Shown: positions 7,333 to 15,882 of the stretch, one piece after another | Numbering within the stretch: the first letter of the stretch is position 1 | How the letters are laid out: each line of letters opens with the position of its first letter | Assembly: GCF_030684215.1 (NCBI RefSeq) | Contig: NZ_JAUXOV010000045.1 | Location: forward strand, 1 to 54,869 | Direction of reading: 5' to 3' | DNA from: Pseudotabrizicola sp. | GTDB taxonomy: Bacteria > Pseudomonadota > Alphaproteobacteria > Rhodobacterales > Rhodobacteraceae | DNA length: 54,869 bases | The notes under the pieces: model-generated | Databases searched by the model: none | What the model was told of the DNA's origin: nothing | Seen by the model: the letters and a program-made list of their open reading frames with translations, nothing else | Made by a program: the position numbers and the translations under genes

Positions 7333-8657
7333 GTGGTGGCTCCTTGAGGCGCAGGGTTCAGACGGGGATGGGTTTCTTCGCCCCACCACAGCAGCAAGGC
7401 ACCCGAAGCGAACATCGACAGCGCAACGAACCAGAACGCGGCCTCGGTCGAGCCATAAAAGTGCGCCGTCAGCCCCAGGCCAAGCGCGCCGATGCCATAG
7501 CCCAGATCCCGCCAGAACCGGTAAATCCCGATGGCTGATCCGCGCCAGGTGGGCGGCGTAATGTCGGCCACCGCAGCCGACAGGTTGGGATACAAGAGCG
7601 CCATGCCAAAGCCGGTGACGGCGGCAGAGACAGACCACCAGACCGCCCCTTGACCCAGCACGATCATCGCCACACCCGCGCCGCAGATCCACATGCCCAG
7701 CACGTTCGGCCACAGCCGCCCGACGTGATCCGACAGCCTCCCGGTGAACAGTTGCGAGCCGCCCCAGACCAGACCGTACCAGCCGACGATCCAGCCAATA
7801 TCGGGCAGGCTGACGCCCCGGGCGATCAGGAATACCGGAAAGATCACCCAGACCAGCGCATCGACGAACTTTTCGACCAGCCCGGCCTGTGACACGGCTG
7901 CAAGCCGTCTGTCGCGCCATGACATCAGCGCGAACACCTCCCATGTCGTGGGATAGTCCGGCACGCCTAGCGGGTAACGCGGACGAAAGGCGCCCGTGAC
8001 ACCACCGGCTTTGTGCCGCGCAGCTTCGGATTTTGCCCAAGGCAAGGTATCCTTGACCCAGACCAGCGTCAGCACCAATGCAAGTGCAATCACCACACCG
8101 CCAAAGACCAGAAGCCCCAGCCGTGCGCCCCAGACAATGGCGGCATAAGCTGTGATGATCCCCGCCAGCGCTACGCCGACATAGCCTGCAAACTCGTTCA
8201 GCCCCAAGGTCAACCCGCGCTGATCGGCCCGCGTCACGTCCAGCTTGGATGTCTGAGTCATCGACCAGCACAGCCCCTGATTGACGCCAAGGAGCACGGT
8301 GGCCGCGACGATCCAACCCCAGCTTGGGGCGAGGTAGATCATCACCGGAATGGGAATCGCGGCGATCCAGCCCAAGAGCAGCACCCGCTTGCGCCCGATG
8401 CGTTCAGACAGCCGGCCAGCGACGAAGTTCAGCACGCCCTTGACCACGCCGAAGGCCACCACGAAGGCGGTCAGCAGCAGGAATGACCCCTTGGCCACGC
8501 CAAATTCGGTTTCGGCCAAGGCGGGAACCACGGTGCGCATCATGCCAAGCGCAAAGCCCACCAGCAGAACCTGAATCAGTTGATGCACGAACTGCGTCAG
8601 GTTTTCCTGAATACCCAGCGACAGCACTGCGTCGGAATCCGGGACCGCGACCGTCAT
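7329..8657 (-). CDS. Major facilitator superfamily permease
   Basis: A 442-residue inner-membrane protein with about 12 hydrophobic helices. The loop-2 motif of MFS proteins (GRLSERIGRKRVLLLG) is near residue 82 and its half-repeat (GRLSDHVGRLWPNVLG) is in the second half. The start overlaps the metallo-hydrolase stop and the end overlaps the DsrE start (four bases each). The substrate is not evident. Between a persulfide-dioxygenase-like enzyme and a DsrE protein, export or uptake of a sulfur oxyanion or organosulfur compound is a reasonable inference, no more. Confidence 0.86.
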   Translation of the reverse strand: MTVAVPDSDAVLSLGIQENLTQFVHQLIQVLLVGFALGMMRTVVPALAETEFGVAKGSFLLLTAFVVAFGVVKGVLNFVAGRLSERIGRKRVLLLGWIAAIPIPVMIYLAPSWGWIVAATVLLGVNQGLCWSMTQTSKLDVTRADQRGLTLGLNEFAGYVGVALAGIITAYAAIVWGARLGLLVFGGVVIALALVLTLVWVKDTLPWAKSEAARHKAGGVTGAFRPRYPLGVPDYPTTWEVFALMSWRDRRLAAVSQAGLVEKFVDALVWVIFPVFLIARGVSLPDIGWIVGWYGLVWGGSQLFTGRLSDHVGRLWPNVLGMWICGAGVAMIVLGQGAVWWSVSAAVTGFGMALLYPNLSAAVADITPPTWRGSAIGIYRFWRDLGYGIGALGLGLTAHFYGSTEAAFWFVALSMFASGALLLWWGEETHPRLNPAPQGATT

Positions 8658-9394
8658 TCTGCCGCTGCCAATTGACCCGCATTCACGGCACGGATCTGCG
8701 CAGCACCTGGGGGCGGCGGCGGAATGTCTGCGACCATCATCTGCACGAACGCGGCTTCATCCTCGACCCGGAACGCCCGGTTGTGGCGCTTTTCAAAGCC
8801 GATGGTCGATGTCGGCTTGCCACTTAAGGAGCGGCCACAGACCGACCCCGAATAGGCCCCCGGCAACACCTCCAGCCAGTCCGGAAGGGCTTTGAGAGCC
8901 TGCACGCTTTGGAACAGGTCGCGCGCGCCCGCCTCGGCGCTGGTGGCCAATTCCGTGCGGCCCAGATCGCCCACCATCAACGTGTGCCCGGTCAGAATGA
9001 ACCAGGGGTCCTCGGACCGGGTCCGGTCGGTCACGAGCAACGAGATATGCTCCGGCGTATGGCCCGGCGTGTGCATGACCCGGATGGCCACGTTGCCGAG
9101 TTCCAGCACATCTCCGTGCTGAACGCCCTTGAAGGCATAGCTGGCGGCGGCACCCGCGTGCAGCACATATTGCGCACCCGCCGCATCGGCCAACGCGCGC
9201 CCGGTTGAGAGGTGATCGGCGTGCAGATGCGTGTCGATCACATAGAGGATCCGCATCCCGGTTGCCTCGGCAGCCGCCAGATACGGGGCAATGTCGCCCA
9301 CCGGATCAACCACGGCACCGGCGGATTTGCCGCCGCACCCCAAAAGATAAGACGCCGCGACGGGATCGGTGTGCAGGAACTGACGCAGGATCAT
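8654..9394 (-). CDS. Metallo-beta-lactamase-fold hydrolase, persulfide-dioxygenase-like
   Basis: A 246-residue MBL-fold protein starting MILRQFLHTDPVAASYLLGC. It has the metal motif THLHADH (HxHxDH), the second His in MHTPGHTPEHISL and the bridging Asp in TLMVGDLGR. The opening and the GHTPEH motif are those of ETHE1/Blh persulfide dioxygenases, which oxidise glutathione persulfide to sulfite using one iron. The ATG at 9394 is chosen over upstream in-frame codons because homologues start here. It heads the minus-strand unit and diverges from the ArsR-rhodanese regulator across a dyad at 9456-9473. Confidence 0.85.
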   Translation of the reverse strand: MILRQFLHTDPVAASYLLGCGGKSAGAVVDPVGDIAPYLAAAEATGMRILYVIDTHLHADHLSTGRALADAAGAQYVLHAGAAASYAFKGVQHGDVLELGNVAIRVMHTPGHTPEHISLLVTDRTRSEDPWFILTGHTLMVGDLGRTELATSAEAGARDLFQSVQALKALPDWLEVLPGAYSGSVCGRSLSGKPTSTIGFEKRHNRAFRVEDEAAFVQMMVADIPPPPPGAAQIRAVNAGQLAAAE

Positions 9395-9455
9395 GATGGT
9401 CTCCCGGATGCAGACGGCCGGGATGAACTTGCATTGCGGACCGTCGCGTTTTACA

Positions 9456-9473
9456 ATCAAGTAATCTATTGAT
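9456..9473. promoter_or_regulatory. Candidate operator of the ArsR-rhodanese regulator
   Basis: The dyad ATCAA-N8-TTGAT lies between the divergent hydrolase and ArsR genes, 25 bases before the regulator start. AT-rich dyads of this size are usual for ArsR/BigR-type repressors. The position would let one site control both directions. The link to this regulator is inferred from location. Confidence 0.5.
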
Positions 9474-9497
9474 GGAAGTATCGTGGAGAAGACGTGC

Positions 9498-10160
9498 ATG
9501 TCAATGGGCCCGAAGCAGGCCATCCTTGCCGAGTTCGCCGGAGTAGCGCGCGCCCTGGGGCACGCGCATCGGCTGGAACTGCTGGAGCATCTCGGTCAGG
9601 GTGAACGCGGGGTCGATGCCCTGGCGGCCCGTGTCGGGCTGTCGCTCGCCAATGCGTCCCAGCATCTGCAACAGCTCCGCCGCGCCGGGCTTGTTGCAAA
9701 CCGGCGCGATGGCAAGTTCATCTACTATCGGCTGGCCGATGACGGGGTGACAGACCTTCTGACCGCGCTGCGCCGTCAGTCCGAACGCAACCTGGCCGAG
9801 GTTGACCGTATCCGTCGCGGCTACTTTGCCGAGCGCGATAGCTTCGAGCCGGTGTCGCGCGAAGACCTTCTCGAACGAGTCGCAAGCGGTCTTGTGACCG
9901 TGCTGGATGTCAGGCCGTCGGACGAGTTTGGACAGGGGCACCTGCCCGGAGCCATCAACATCCCGTTGGTTGAATTGCAAAACAGGCTGGCCGAACTTGA
10001 TCCCGACCGCGAGGTGATCGCCTATTGTCGCGGGGCCTATTGCGTTTTCGCCTTCGAGGCCGTGGCTGCCCTGCGCGCGCAAGGGCGCAAAGCGCGGCGT
10101 CTGGTCGACGGGTTTCCGGAATGGAAGGCGGCTGGTCTTCCGCTCGCAACCTCAATCTGA
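9498..10160 (+). CDS. ArsR-family regulator fused to a rhodanese domain
   Basis: About 220 residues. The N-terminal half is an ArsR winged helix (HRLELLEHLGQGERGVDALA, then LSLANASQHLQQLRRAGLV and GKFIYYRL). The C-terminal half is a rhodanese domain (VTVLDVRPSDEFGQGHLPGA, active-site loop AYCRGAYC, ending VDGFPEWKAAGLP). Fusions of this type respond to reactive sulfur or metalloids by chemistry on the rhodanese Cys. Next to a persulfide-dioxygenase-like gene, persulfide sensing is likely. ATG 9498 follows GGAGAAG at a good spacing; ATG 9504 and GTG 9483 are also possible. Confidence 0.85.
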   Translation: MSMGPKQAILAEFAGVARALGHAHRLELLEHLGQGERGVDALAARVGLSLANASQHLQQLRRAGLVANRRDGKFIYYRLADDGVTDLLTALRRQSERNLAEVDRIRRGYFAERDSFEPVSREDLLERVASGLVTVLDVRPSDEFGQGHLPGAINIPLVELQNRLAELDPDREVIAYCRGAYCVFAFEAVAALRAQGRKARRLVDGFPEWKAAGLPLATSI

Positions 10161-10495
10161 GGCAGGTATAGGCGCGGCTCGCTGACTGAAGCCAGCGCGA
10201 TGCGCAAAGCCAAGAACGGCGTGTTTATCCAAAAAGGATCACTGCATGCCGGTGTCGCTTTTTAAGATAGCGGCGCTGATCTATGATCTTTGGATAATTT
10301 TTGCCCGTTATGATCTAATCGTGATATTTCTATATAACGATCCATTGATCATATTCTGACAAAAATTATCACCAGATGGACCAGATCGCTCGCACCACAA
10401 ACTACCTCGGCCATGTACTGCGGCGAGGCAAGGAAGATTCCAAACCTGACGTAGGCCGATCTTGCTGAACGCGGGGGCGTCTAGCAGCGCAGAGG
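10161..10495. other. Intergenic stretch between convergent genes
   Basis: About 335 bases separate the ends of the ArsR-rhodanese gene and the first LacI gene. The middle (about 10240-10380) is visibly more AT-rich than the surroundings. I see no convincing gene, RNA or strong terminator. Block boundaries often carry such tracts, so it may mark the junction between the sulfur block and the catabolic block. Confidence 0.4.
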
Positions 10496-11524
10496 TCATA
10501 CGCTTTCTGGCGTGTAAATGTCGAAATCTAGCGTCACACGATGCGCTCCGCCTTCGCTTCCGGATAATTTCGCCTTCAGGAGCGTTGCGATCGTCTCGCG
10601 TCCAAAGCGCTCGATAGGATGCGAGATAAGAAGCGAGATTGTTCCGTCAATCAGAGCGGACCGCGTCGCGTCAAACAGCTCATAGCCGACGGTTACAAAG
10701 TCGGGTCGTTTCGGCATTGCGCGCAGGGCTGCAATGGCCCCCGTCACCCCGCCACCTGAGATAAAGAGGCCGCAAAGGTCTGGGTGGTCGGTCAGTAGTT
10801 TTTCGACATGCTCACGGGCGACCACGGCCGACTCATAGGTTGGCAAGGGTTCAAGCAGCGTGAAATCCGTGTTGTGTTCGCGAAAATAGGACCGGAAGCC
10901 ACTTTCGTTCATTTCCTGGTTCCTCAGGCGGTGACTTCCGACCAGAATCCCGATTTTACCGGGCACCCGAACCATACGGTTGAAAGCCCAAGCGGCTGTG
11001 CGGCCGACCTTCCAGTTATCGAGCCCCACGAAACTGAGGTTTCCCTTCGCGGATAAGGGTCCGATGAGCGAGGTCACAGGCACTCCAAGATCAAGCACTG
11101 TATCAATGGCATCCGCAACAAAGTGGTGTTGTGGCGCGACGATTGCCAGTGACTCGCACCGTCGTCCCAACGACAGGATATGTGCCGCCACCTTTTCGGG
11201 GGTTAGGTCCTCCAGATGCTCGACAATCAGCTCGATCTTGCCATGCGGATGGTTTTGCGCTGCCTCTGCGATCGCTTCTCCCAGCACACGATAGAAAGTC
11301 CGCTCCTTGCTCTGCAATAGCACACCTAGACGATGGCTCTCCTGGGTCATGCGGACAGCATGTTCGATGGTTCCAAGGCCGTAAAAACCGATCTGTTCGG
11401 CAGCAGAAAGTACGAGCGAAAGTGTGGGCGGGCGCACAGATTCGGGGTCGTTCAAAGCTCGGTTCACCGTTGAAACCGATACGCCTGCTGCCCTTGCAAG
11501 GTCAGGGATGGTCGGCCTTTTCAT
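10496..11524 (-). CDS. LacI-family repressor of the catabolic cluster (copy 1)
   Basis: A 342-residue regulator with an N-terminal LacI helix-turn-helix (TIPDLARAAGVSVSTVNRAL) and a periplasmic-binding-like sensor domain (VGLDNWKVGRTAAWAF, SGFRSYFREH, VTVGYELF). It diverges from the ABC transporter operon, and an unusually long dyad lies upstream (11560-11605), the expected layout for local control of uptake genes by a sugar-like inducer. It is clearly paralogous to the regulator at 21139-22161: both contain GLDNW(K/R)VGRTA, (E/L)NESGFRSY and HPxxRxxxEAI/ETI-like ends. The two regulators bracket the whole catabolic block. Confidence 0.88.
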   Translation of the reverse strand: MKRPTIPDLARAAGVSVSTVNRALNDPESVRPPTLSLVLSAAEQIGFYGLGTIEHAVRMTQESHRLGVLLQSKERTFYRVLGEAIAEAAQNHPHGKIELIVEHLEDLTPEKVAAHILSLGRRCESLAIVAPQHHFVADAIDTVLDLGVPVTSLIGPLSAKGNLSFVGLDNWKVGRTAAWAFNRMVRVPGKIGILVGSHRLRNQEMNESGFRSYFREHNTDFTLLEPLPTYESAVVAREHVEKLLTDHPDLCGLFISGGGVTGAIAALRAMPKRPDFVTVGYELFDATRSALIDGTISLLISHPIERFGRETIATLLKAKLSGSEGGAHRVTLDFDIYTPESV

Positions 11525-11559
11525 GTCAAAAAATCCCTTTAGTGCGGCGCTGAGAATTC

Positions 11560-11605
11560 ATTTCGTCTCAGAGAAGCCATCGCATGAGTGGCTTTGAGAC
11601 GAAAT
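11560..11605. promoter_or_regulatory. Long inverted repeat, likely LacI operator
   Basis: ATTTCGTCTCA (11560-11570) pairs perfectly with TGAGACGAAAT (11595-11605). Inside it AAGCCA (11574-11579) pairs with TGGCTT (11589-11594), so the arms extend to 17 bases with a three-base bulge. It lies 36 bases before the LacI start and about 245 bases before the ABC operon start. The remaining bases to 11848 hold no gene, only the presumed promoter and leader of the transporter. It could be two operator half-sites for DNA looping, or a cruciform. Confidence 0.6.
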
Positions 11606-11848
11606 ATAGATATGAGAAAGATCACCGTTGATTTCATACATGTCAACCTCGCATGAAGGCGCTGTTGCTAGAGCTCACAAAGAACCGAGCAAGCAACGCT
11701 TGGGGGAGGCCCACAGCACCAGCCATCGAGATGATCCACCGCACTGTGCGGGGGCTGTGTCGAACTGTCCTTGTGGGACCGAACCGGCCGAAAGGCCAAG
11801 TCTTTGTCGAGCCGCTGCAAGCGGACTAATCAACCGGGAGGAAACGAA

Positions 11849-12808
11849 ATGACGTTCACCAAAACCATCGCTGCGGGGATGACGGCGGCCCTGATGGCAT
11901 CGGGCGCCTACGCCCAGGACATTGCTGTGATTGTGGGCTCGGCCCAGGACGGCTTCTGGAACATGGTCAAGAAGGGCGTCGACGACGCAACGTTGATGGT
12001 TGAAGCCAACGGCGGCACCGTCAACTTCATGCAGACCCAGAACTACGACAACTTCGGCCCCGATCTGGCGGCGTTGATTGAGCAGGCCGTCGCGCAGGGT
12101 GCGGAGGGCATCGCAATCCCGAACTGGCTGCCGGAAGCGGAAACCCCGGCGCTGAAGGCTGCCCGCGATGCGGGTGTGGTGATCATGTCATTCAACGCTG
12201 GGCAGGAACACATGGGCGAGTATGACGCGCTGAACTACTTCGGTTCGGACGAATACATCGCGGGCGTCGAGGGCGGGAAGTATCTTGCCTCCAAGGGTGC
12301 CAAGAAGATTCTCTGCCACATCCAGAACCCGGGCGCCGTGAACCTGGAAACCCGCTGCAAGGGTGTCGAGGATGGCGCAAAGGAAGCTGGTGCCGCAACC
12401 TACATCCTGCGCGTTCCGGCAAACCTGGATCAGGACATGGTCGGCACTTCGGAAGCGATCAAGTCCGAGCTGATCGCCGATCCGTCGATCGACGCGGTGA
12501 TCACGCTGGCGGCCTGGGCGTCGGACGCCGCGGCAAGCGCCATCGAGCAGCAGGGCGCGACCGGCAAGATCCAGCTTGGCACCTTCGACATGTCGGCCGC
12601 CGTGCTGGAGCGCATCGCCGCGGGCACTCAGACCTTCGCGATCGACCAGCAGCCCTACCTGCAGGGCTTCCTGTCGACTTCGATGCTGTTTGCCAACCTG
12701 AAGTTCGGCACCGCCATTGCGACCAAGCCGGTCCTCACCGGCCCGGCCATCGTGGACGCTTCGAACGTCGCGGCCGCTGTCGAAGGCGTGAAGCTCGGCG
12801 CGCGCTGA
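11849..12808 (+). CDS. Periplasmic sugar-type ABC substrate-binding protein
   Basis: A 319-residue protein with a Sec signal peptide (residues 1-22, ending SGAYA) and a type-1 periplasmic-binding fold of the ribose/xylose/inositol class. It opens QDIAVIVGSAQDGFWNMVKKG and carries IEQAVAQGAEGIAIPNW, VVIMSFNAG and QTFAIDQQPYLQG. A GGGAGGAAA box precedes the ATG. In this class the bound ligand is usually a monosaccharide or cyclitol. Downstream genes code for the permease and ATPase and then for inositol-type enzymes, so a cyclitol derivative is the best guess. It plays the role of MocB in rhizopine loci. Confidence 0.87.
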   Translation: MTFTKTIAAGMTAALMASGAYAQDIAVIVGSAQDGFWNMVKKGVDDATLMVEANGGTVNFMQTQNYDNFGPDLAALIEQAVAQGAEGIAIPNWLPEAETPALKAARDAGVVIMSFNAGQEHMGEYDALNYFGSDEYIAGVEGGKYLASKGAKKILCHIQNPGAVNLETRCKGVEDGAKEAGAATYILRVPANLDQDMVGTSEAIKSELIADPSIDAVITLAAWASDAAASAIEQQGATGKIQLGTFDMSAAVLERIAAGTQTFAIDQQPYLQGFLSTSMLFANLKFGTAIATKPVLTGPAIVDASNVAAAVEGVKLGAR

Positions 12809-12825
12809 GTGCAGACATGAACACT

Positions 12826-12849
12826 GACCCGGCCAGCTCAGGCCGGGTC
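12826..12849 (+). repeat. Intercistronic hairpin after the binding-protein gene
   Basis: GACCCGGCC and GGCCGGGTC form a perfect 9-base-pair stem with a 6-base loop, 17 bases after the stop codon. No T tract follows. Stem-loops here commonly protect the binding-protein mRNA from 3' decay, so that the solute receptor is made in excess over the membrane components. Confidence 0.65.
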
Positions 12850-12902
12850 TACAGCAAGCCAGGTTGGAAACAGCCAAAGGTTGCCAAGGGGGGAGATCGT
12901 TA

Positions 12903-13955
12903 ATGACCGAAACGACCACAAACAGCGGTAGCGCCTTGGAGACGAAATTGGAGCCTACAGCTGGCTTCTCGATCAAGGCTTTTTTCCGCAGCCCCGCTGC
13001 GGGGGCATTTATGGGCTTTGTCGCCGTCTTCGTGCTGTTTTCGATCTTCGGCTACGACCGCAACTTCCTGTCGGTTCCCGGGATGACCACCTGGATGAAT
13101 TTCGCCTCGATTATCGGGATGATCGCCATCCCGGTCGGGTTCCTTATGATTGCAGGGGAACTGGACATTTCGACCGGGGCTGTCGTACCGGCTTCCACGA
13201 TGACGGTCGCCATCGTGTCGCAGCACTACGAGATGCCCGTAATGGTCGGAATTGCAGCGGCACTGGCCGTCGGAGCGCTGATCGGCTTCATCAACGGCTT
13301 CATCGTGACACGCACGCGGGTGCCATCCTTCATCGTGACGCTTGCCACGCTTTTCGCCGTGGCCGGGATCACACTTTATCTGTCGATCTTCTTCATCAAC
13401 AACACCAACTCCTTCTACCATGCCCCCGACTGGGCCAAGTCGCTGTTCGGCGGCAAGGTTTTCGGGTTCAACTCCTCGGTCTTCTGGTGGCTGGGGATGA
13501 TCGCTGGCTTCATCTTCTTCCTTCACTATTCGCCCAAGGGCAGTTGGGTCTTCGCCCTTGGCGGAGATCAGGAAAGCGCGCGGAACGCCGGTATCCCGGT
13601 GCGTAAGATGAAGATCGGTCTGTTTATGCTCTGCTCGACTTCGGCGGCGTTTGCCGGTGTGCTTCAGGTCATCACCTTCAACTCGGCGACCTCTCAAGCC
13701 AACTTCGGGCTGATCTTCAACACCATCATCTCGGTCGTGGTGGGAGGCGTCCTTCTGACCGGCGGTTTCGGCACCGTGATGGGCATCGTCTTCGGCGTGC
13801 TGACCCTGTCCATCGTGACCCAGGCCATCGGCTTTACCCAGATCGACCGCAACCTTTCGTTCCTGATCATCGGGGTGATGCTGCTGATCGCGGTCCTGCT
13901 GAATGACACCTTCCGCCAGCTCGCGACCAGCTGGTCGACGGCAAAGAAGAAGTGA
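12903..13955 (+). CDS. Sugar-type ABC transporter permease (RbsC/FrcC class)
   Basis: A 350-residue inner-membrane protein with about 8-10 helices. It carries the family hallmarks [11 protein letters not shown] after the first helices, [16 protein letters not shown] in the middle, the cytoplasmic loop [20 protein letters not shown] that contacts the ATPase, and [17 protein letters not shown] near the end. It follows the hairpin and a GGGGAGATCGTTA ribosome-binding region. With the single-domain ATPase next door it would form the channel for the substrate caught by the binding protein. Confidence 0.9.
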   Translation: MTETTTNSGSALETKLEPTAGFSIKAFFRSPAAGAFMGFVAVFVLFSIFGYDRNFLSVPGMTTWMNFASIIGMIAIPVGFLMIAGELDISTGAVVPASTMTVAIVSQHYEMPVMVGIAAALAVGALIGFINGFIVTRTRVPSFIVTLATLFAVAGITLYLSIFFINNTNSFYHAPDWAKSLFGGKVFGFNSSVFWWLGMIAGFIFFLHYSPKGSWVFALGGDQESARNAGIPVRKMKIGLFMLCSTSAAFAGVLQVITFNSATSQANFGLIFNTIISVVVGGVLLTGGFGTVMGIVFGVLTLSIVTQAIGFTQIDRNLSFLIIGVMLLIAVLLNDTFRQLATSWSTAKKK

Positions 13956-13965
13956 GGAGAACGAC

Positions 13966-14790
13966 ATGTCTGACGTGAAACCCGTTCTTGAATTGCGCAA
14001 TGTCGACAAATCCTTCGGTCCAATCGACGTGCTGCACGACATCAGCCTGAAGGTCGGCGCTGGAGAAGTGTTGTGCTTGCTTGGCGACAACGGCGCTGGA
14101 AAATCGACGCTGATCAAGCTGATGTCCGGCGTTTACCAGCCGACTCGGGGCGATATCATGATGGATGGTGAAAAGATCACTTTTATCAGCCCGCGCGATG
14201 CGCAAGAGCGTGGCATTGCCACGGTCCATCAGTTCGGCGGTACCTATCCGCTGATGTCGATTGGCCGGAACTTCTTCATGGGGGCCGAGCCGACCAAGGG
14301 CGTCTGGCCGCTGAAGGTTTTCGATCGCAAGACAGCCAATCGTATCGCGGTCGAGGAAGTCCAGAAGATGGGCATCACGCGGATCACTGATGGTGACCGA
14401 CTTGTCGGCGGCCTGTCTGGCGGCGAGCGGCAGTCGCTGGCTATCGCACGCGCCGTTTATTTTGGCGCGCGGGTCCTGATCCTGGATGAACCCACAGCCG
14501 CGCTTGGCGTCAAGCAAGCTGCCCACGTTCTGCGGATCGTCAACCAGGCCAAGCGTCGTGGCCTTGCCGTGATCTTCATCACCCACCAGGTGATGCACGC
14601 CATGGCCGTCGGAGATCACTTTGCCGTCCTGATCCGAGGCGCCGTTGCCGCAGACTTCCACAAGGGCGAGAAGACACGCGAACAGATTGCCGACCTGATG
14701 GCAGGTGGCGAGTCCATGGCCGAACTTGAAGCGAACATCGAGGGTTACATGGAAACCCATGGTGGCCAACCACCTCCGCCCGCTCACTGA
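13966..14790 (+). CDS. Sugar-type ABC transporter ATPase, single domain
   Basis: A 274-residue ATPase with Walker [10 protein letters not shown] (residues 40-48), the signature LSGGERQ, Walker [13 protein letters not shown] and the switch His in FITHQ. It has only one nucleotide-binding domain, as in FrcA-type systems, unlike the duplicated RbsA/XylG/MglA proteins, so it must act as a dimer. The Pro/His tail (GGQPPPPAH) is unremarkable. It starts 10 bases after the permease stop, with AGGAGAACGAC as ribosome-binding site. Confidence 0.92.
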   Translation: MSDVKPVLELRNVDKSFGPIDVLHDISLKVGAGEVLCLLGDNGAGKSTLIKLMSGVYQPTRGDIMMDGEKITFISPRDAQERGIATVHQFGGTYPLMSIGRNFFMGAEPTKGVWPLKVFDRKTANRIAVEEVQKMGITRITDGDRLVGGLSGGERQSLAIARAVYFGARVLILDEPTAALGVKQAAHVLRIVNQAKRRGLAVIFITHQVMHAMAVGDHFAVLIRGAVAADFHKGEKTREQIADLMAGGESMAELEANIEGYMETHGGQPPPPAH

Positions 14791-14859
14791 CGGACCCGGA
14801 CGTTCTGGAATGAAATAGCTGGTTAGCCCCGCGCTGACCGCAAAGAGGAGTTTTGTCCA

Positions 14860-15882
14860 ATGACGCGAGTTGCGATCATCGGGGCGGGTCTGATGGGAGA
14901 GGACCACGCAAGCATCATTGCCCGCGATCTTCCGGGTGCCACGCTGCAAGTTGTCTGCGATATGGACATGGGCCGCGCCAAAGCGGTGGCTTCCGCCTTC
15001 GGCGCGAAAGATGCTTCCACCGACCCCGAGGCGGTAATTGCCCGCAGCGATGTGGATGCGGTGATCGTGGCCTCGCCCGATTTCACCCATGCACCGCTCT
15101 CTCGGGTCTGCATCACTGCCGGAAAGCCGGTGCTGTGCGAAAAGCCCTTGTCGCAGTCATCGGCAGAATGCTTGGAGGTCATGCAGTCCGAACAGGCGAC
15201 GGGACGCCAGTTCGTCATGCTAGGCTTCATGCGCCGCTACGACCAATCCTATGTCGAGATGCGGGCCGCGCTGACGGATGGTAGCCTTGGCCGGGCCCTG
15301 ATGATGCACAACTTCCACCGCAACGTTGAAACGCCAGCCGCTGATTTCACCGGCGCTATGGCCATCACCAATTCTGCGCCACACGAGTTTGACATCGTAC
15401 GGCATGTGCTGAAGACAGAGTTCACCAGCGTCACCGCACAGCAACCGCGCCGGTCGGACGACCGCGTGGCCCCAGTCGTCATGGTGCTTGAAACCCGCGA
15501 CGGCCAGCTGGTGACTATCGAGGTCAACAACAACGCAGCCTATGGCTATGACGTGCGCGCCGAACTGGTGGGTGAGGCAGGTTCGGTCGCCATGAACACC
15601 GTTGCCTATACCCGGACCGAGCGGAAGCTTGCCTCCTCGACCCGCTATGACGCGGATTGGCGCGGGCGGTATCATGAGGCTTATGTCCGCCAGAACCGGG
15701 ACTTCCTGCGCTTTGTGGAAACCGGCACTTTCCCTGCCATTGCCTCAAGCAGCTGGGACGGCTACGCCGCCGCTATGGTGGCAGAGGCTGGCGCAAGGGC
15801 TCTGGCATCAGGACAGCGGCAGACAATCAACATGATGGAACAACCCGCATTCTATGCGGGCGTGAGGGGAGTTGCGGCATGA
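14860..15882 (+). CDS. Gfo/Idh/MocA-family NAD(P) oxidoreductase (MocA-like)
   Basis: A 340-residue dehydrogenase. The N-terminal Rossmann fold starts TRVAIIGAGLMGEDHAS; the EKP motif (residues 94-96) supplies the catalytic Lys. The C-terminal domain carries LGFMRRYDQSY and SAPHEFDIVRHVL, with the His where this family binds the sugar or cyclitol hydroxyl. Members oxidise inositols, rhizopines and related polyols to ketones. The GAGGAG box lies seven bases ahead, and the stop overlaps the start of the next isomerase (ATGA). With a second family member at 17630, two successive or parallel oxidations are likely. Confidence 0.88.
   Translation: MTRVAIIGAGLMGEDHASIIARDLPGATLQVVCDMDMGRAKAVASAFGAKDASTDPEAVIARSDVDAVIVASPDFTHAPLSRVCITAGKPVLCEKPLSQSSAECLEVMQSEQATGRQFVMLGFMRRYDQSYVEMRAALTDGSLGRALMMHNFHRNVETPAADFTGAMAITNSAPHEFDIVRHVLKTEFTSVTAQQPRRSDDRVAPVVMVLETRDGQLVTIEVNNNAAYGYDVRAELVGEAGSVAMNTVAYTRTERKLASSTRYDADWRGRYHEAYVRQNRDFLRFVETGTFPAIASSSWDGYAAAMVAEAGARALASGQRQTINMMEQPAFYAGVRGVAA

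Noticed and set aside
6979-8316. A 445-codon frame that contains the DsrE gene plus a long upstream part
   Set aside because: The upstream part overlaps the MFS gene antiphase and has no similarity to any family. The DsrE protein starts at 7332 with an ATGA overlap.
10308-10499. Short minus-strand frame just after the first LacI gene
   Set aside because: It lies in AT-rich intergenic DNA, with no ribosome-binding site and no similarity.
13867-15090. 407-codon minus-strand frame opposite the ABC ATPase
   Set aside because: It is antisense to two clear genes, has no ribosome-binding site and no recognisable domain.
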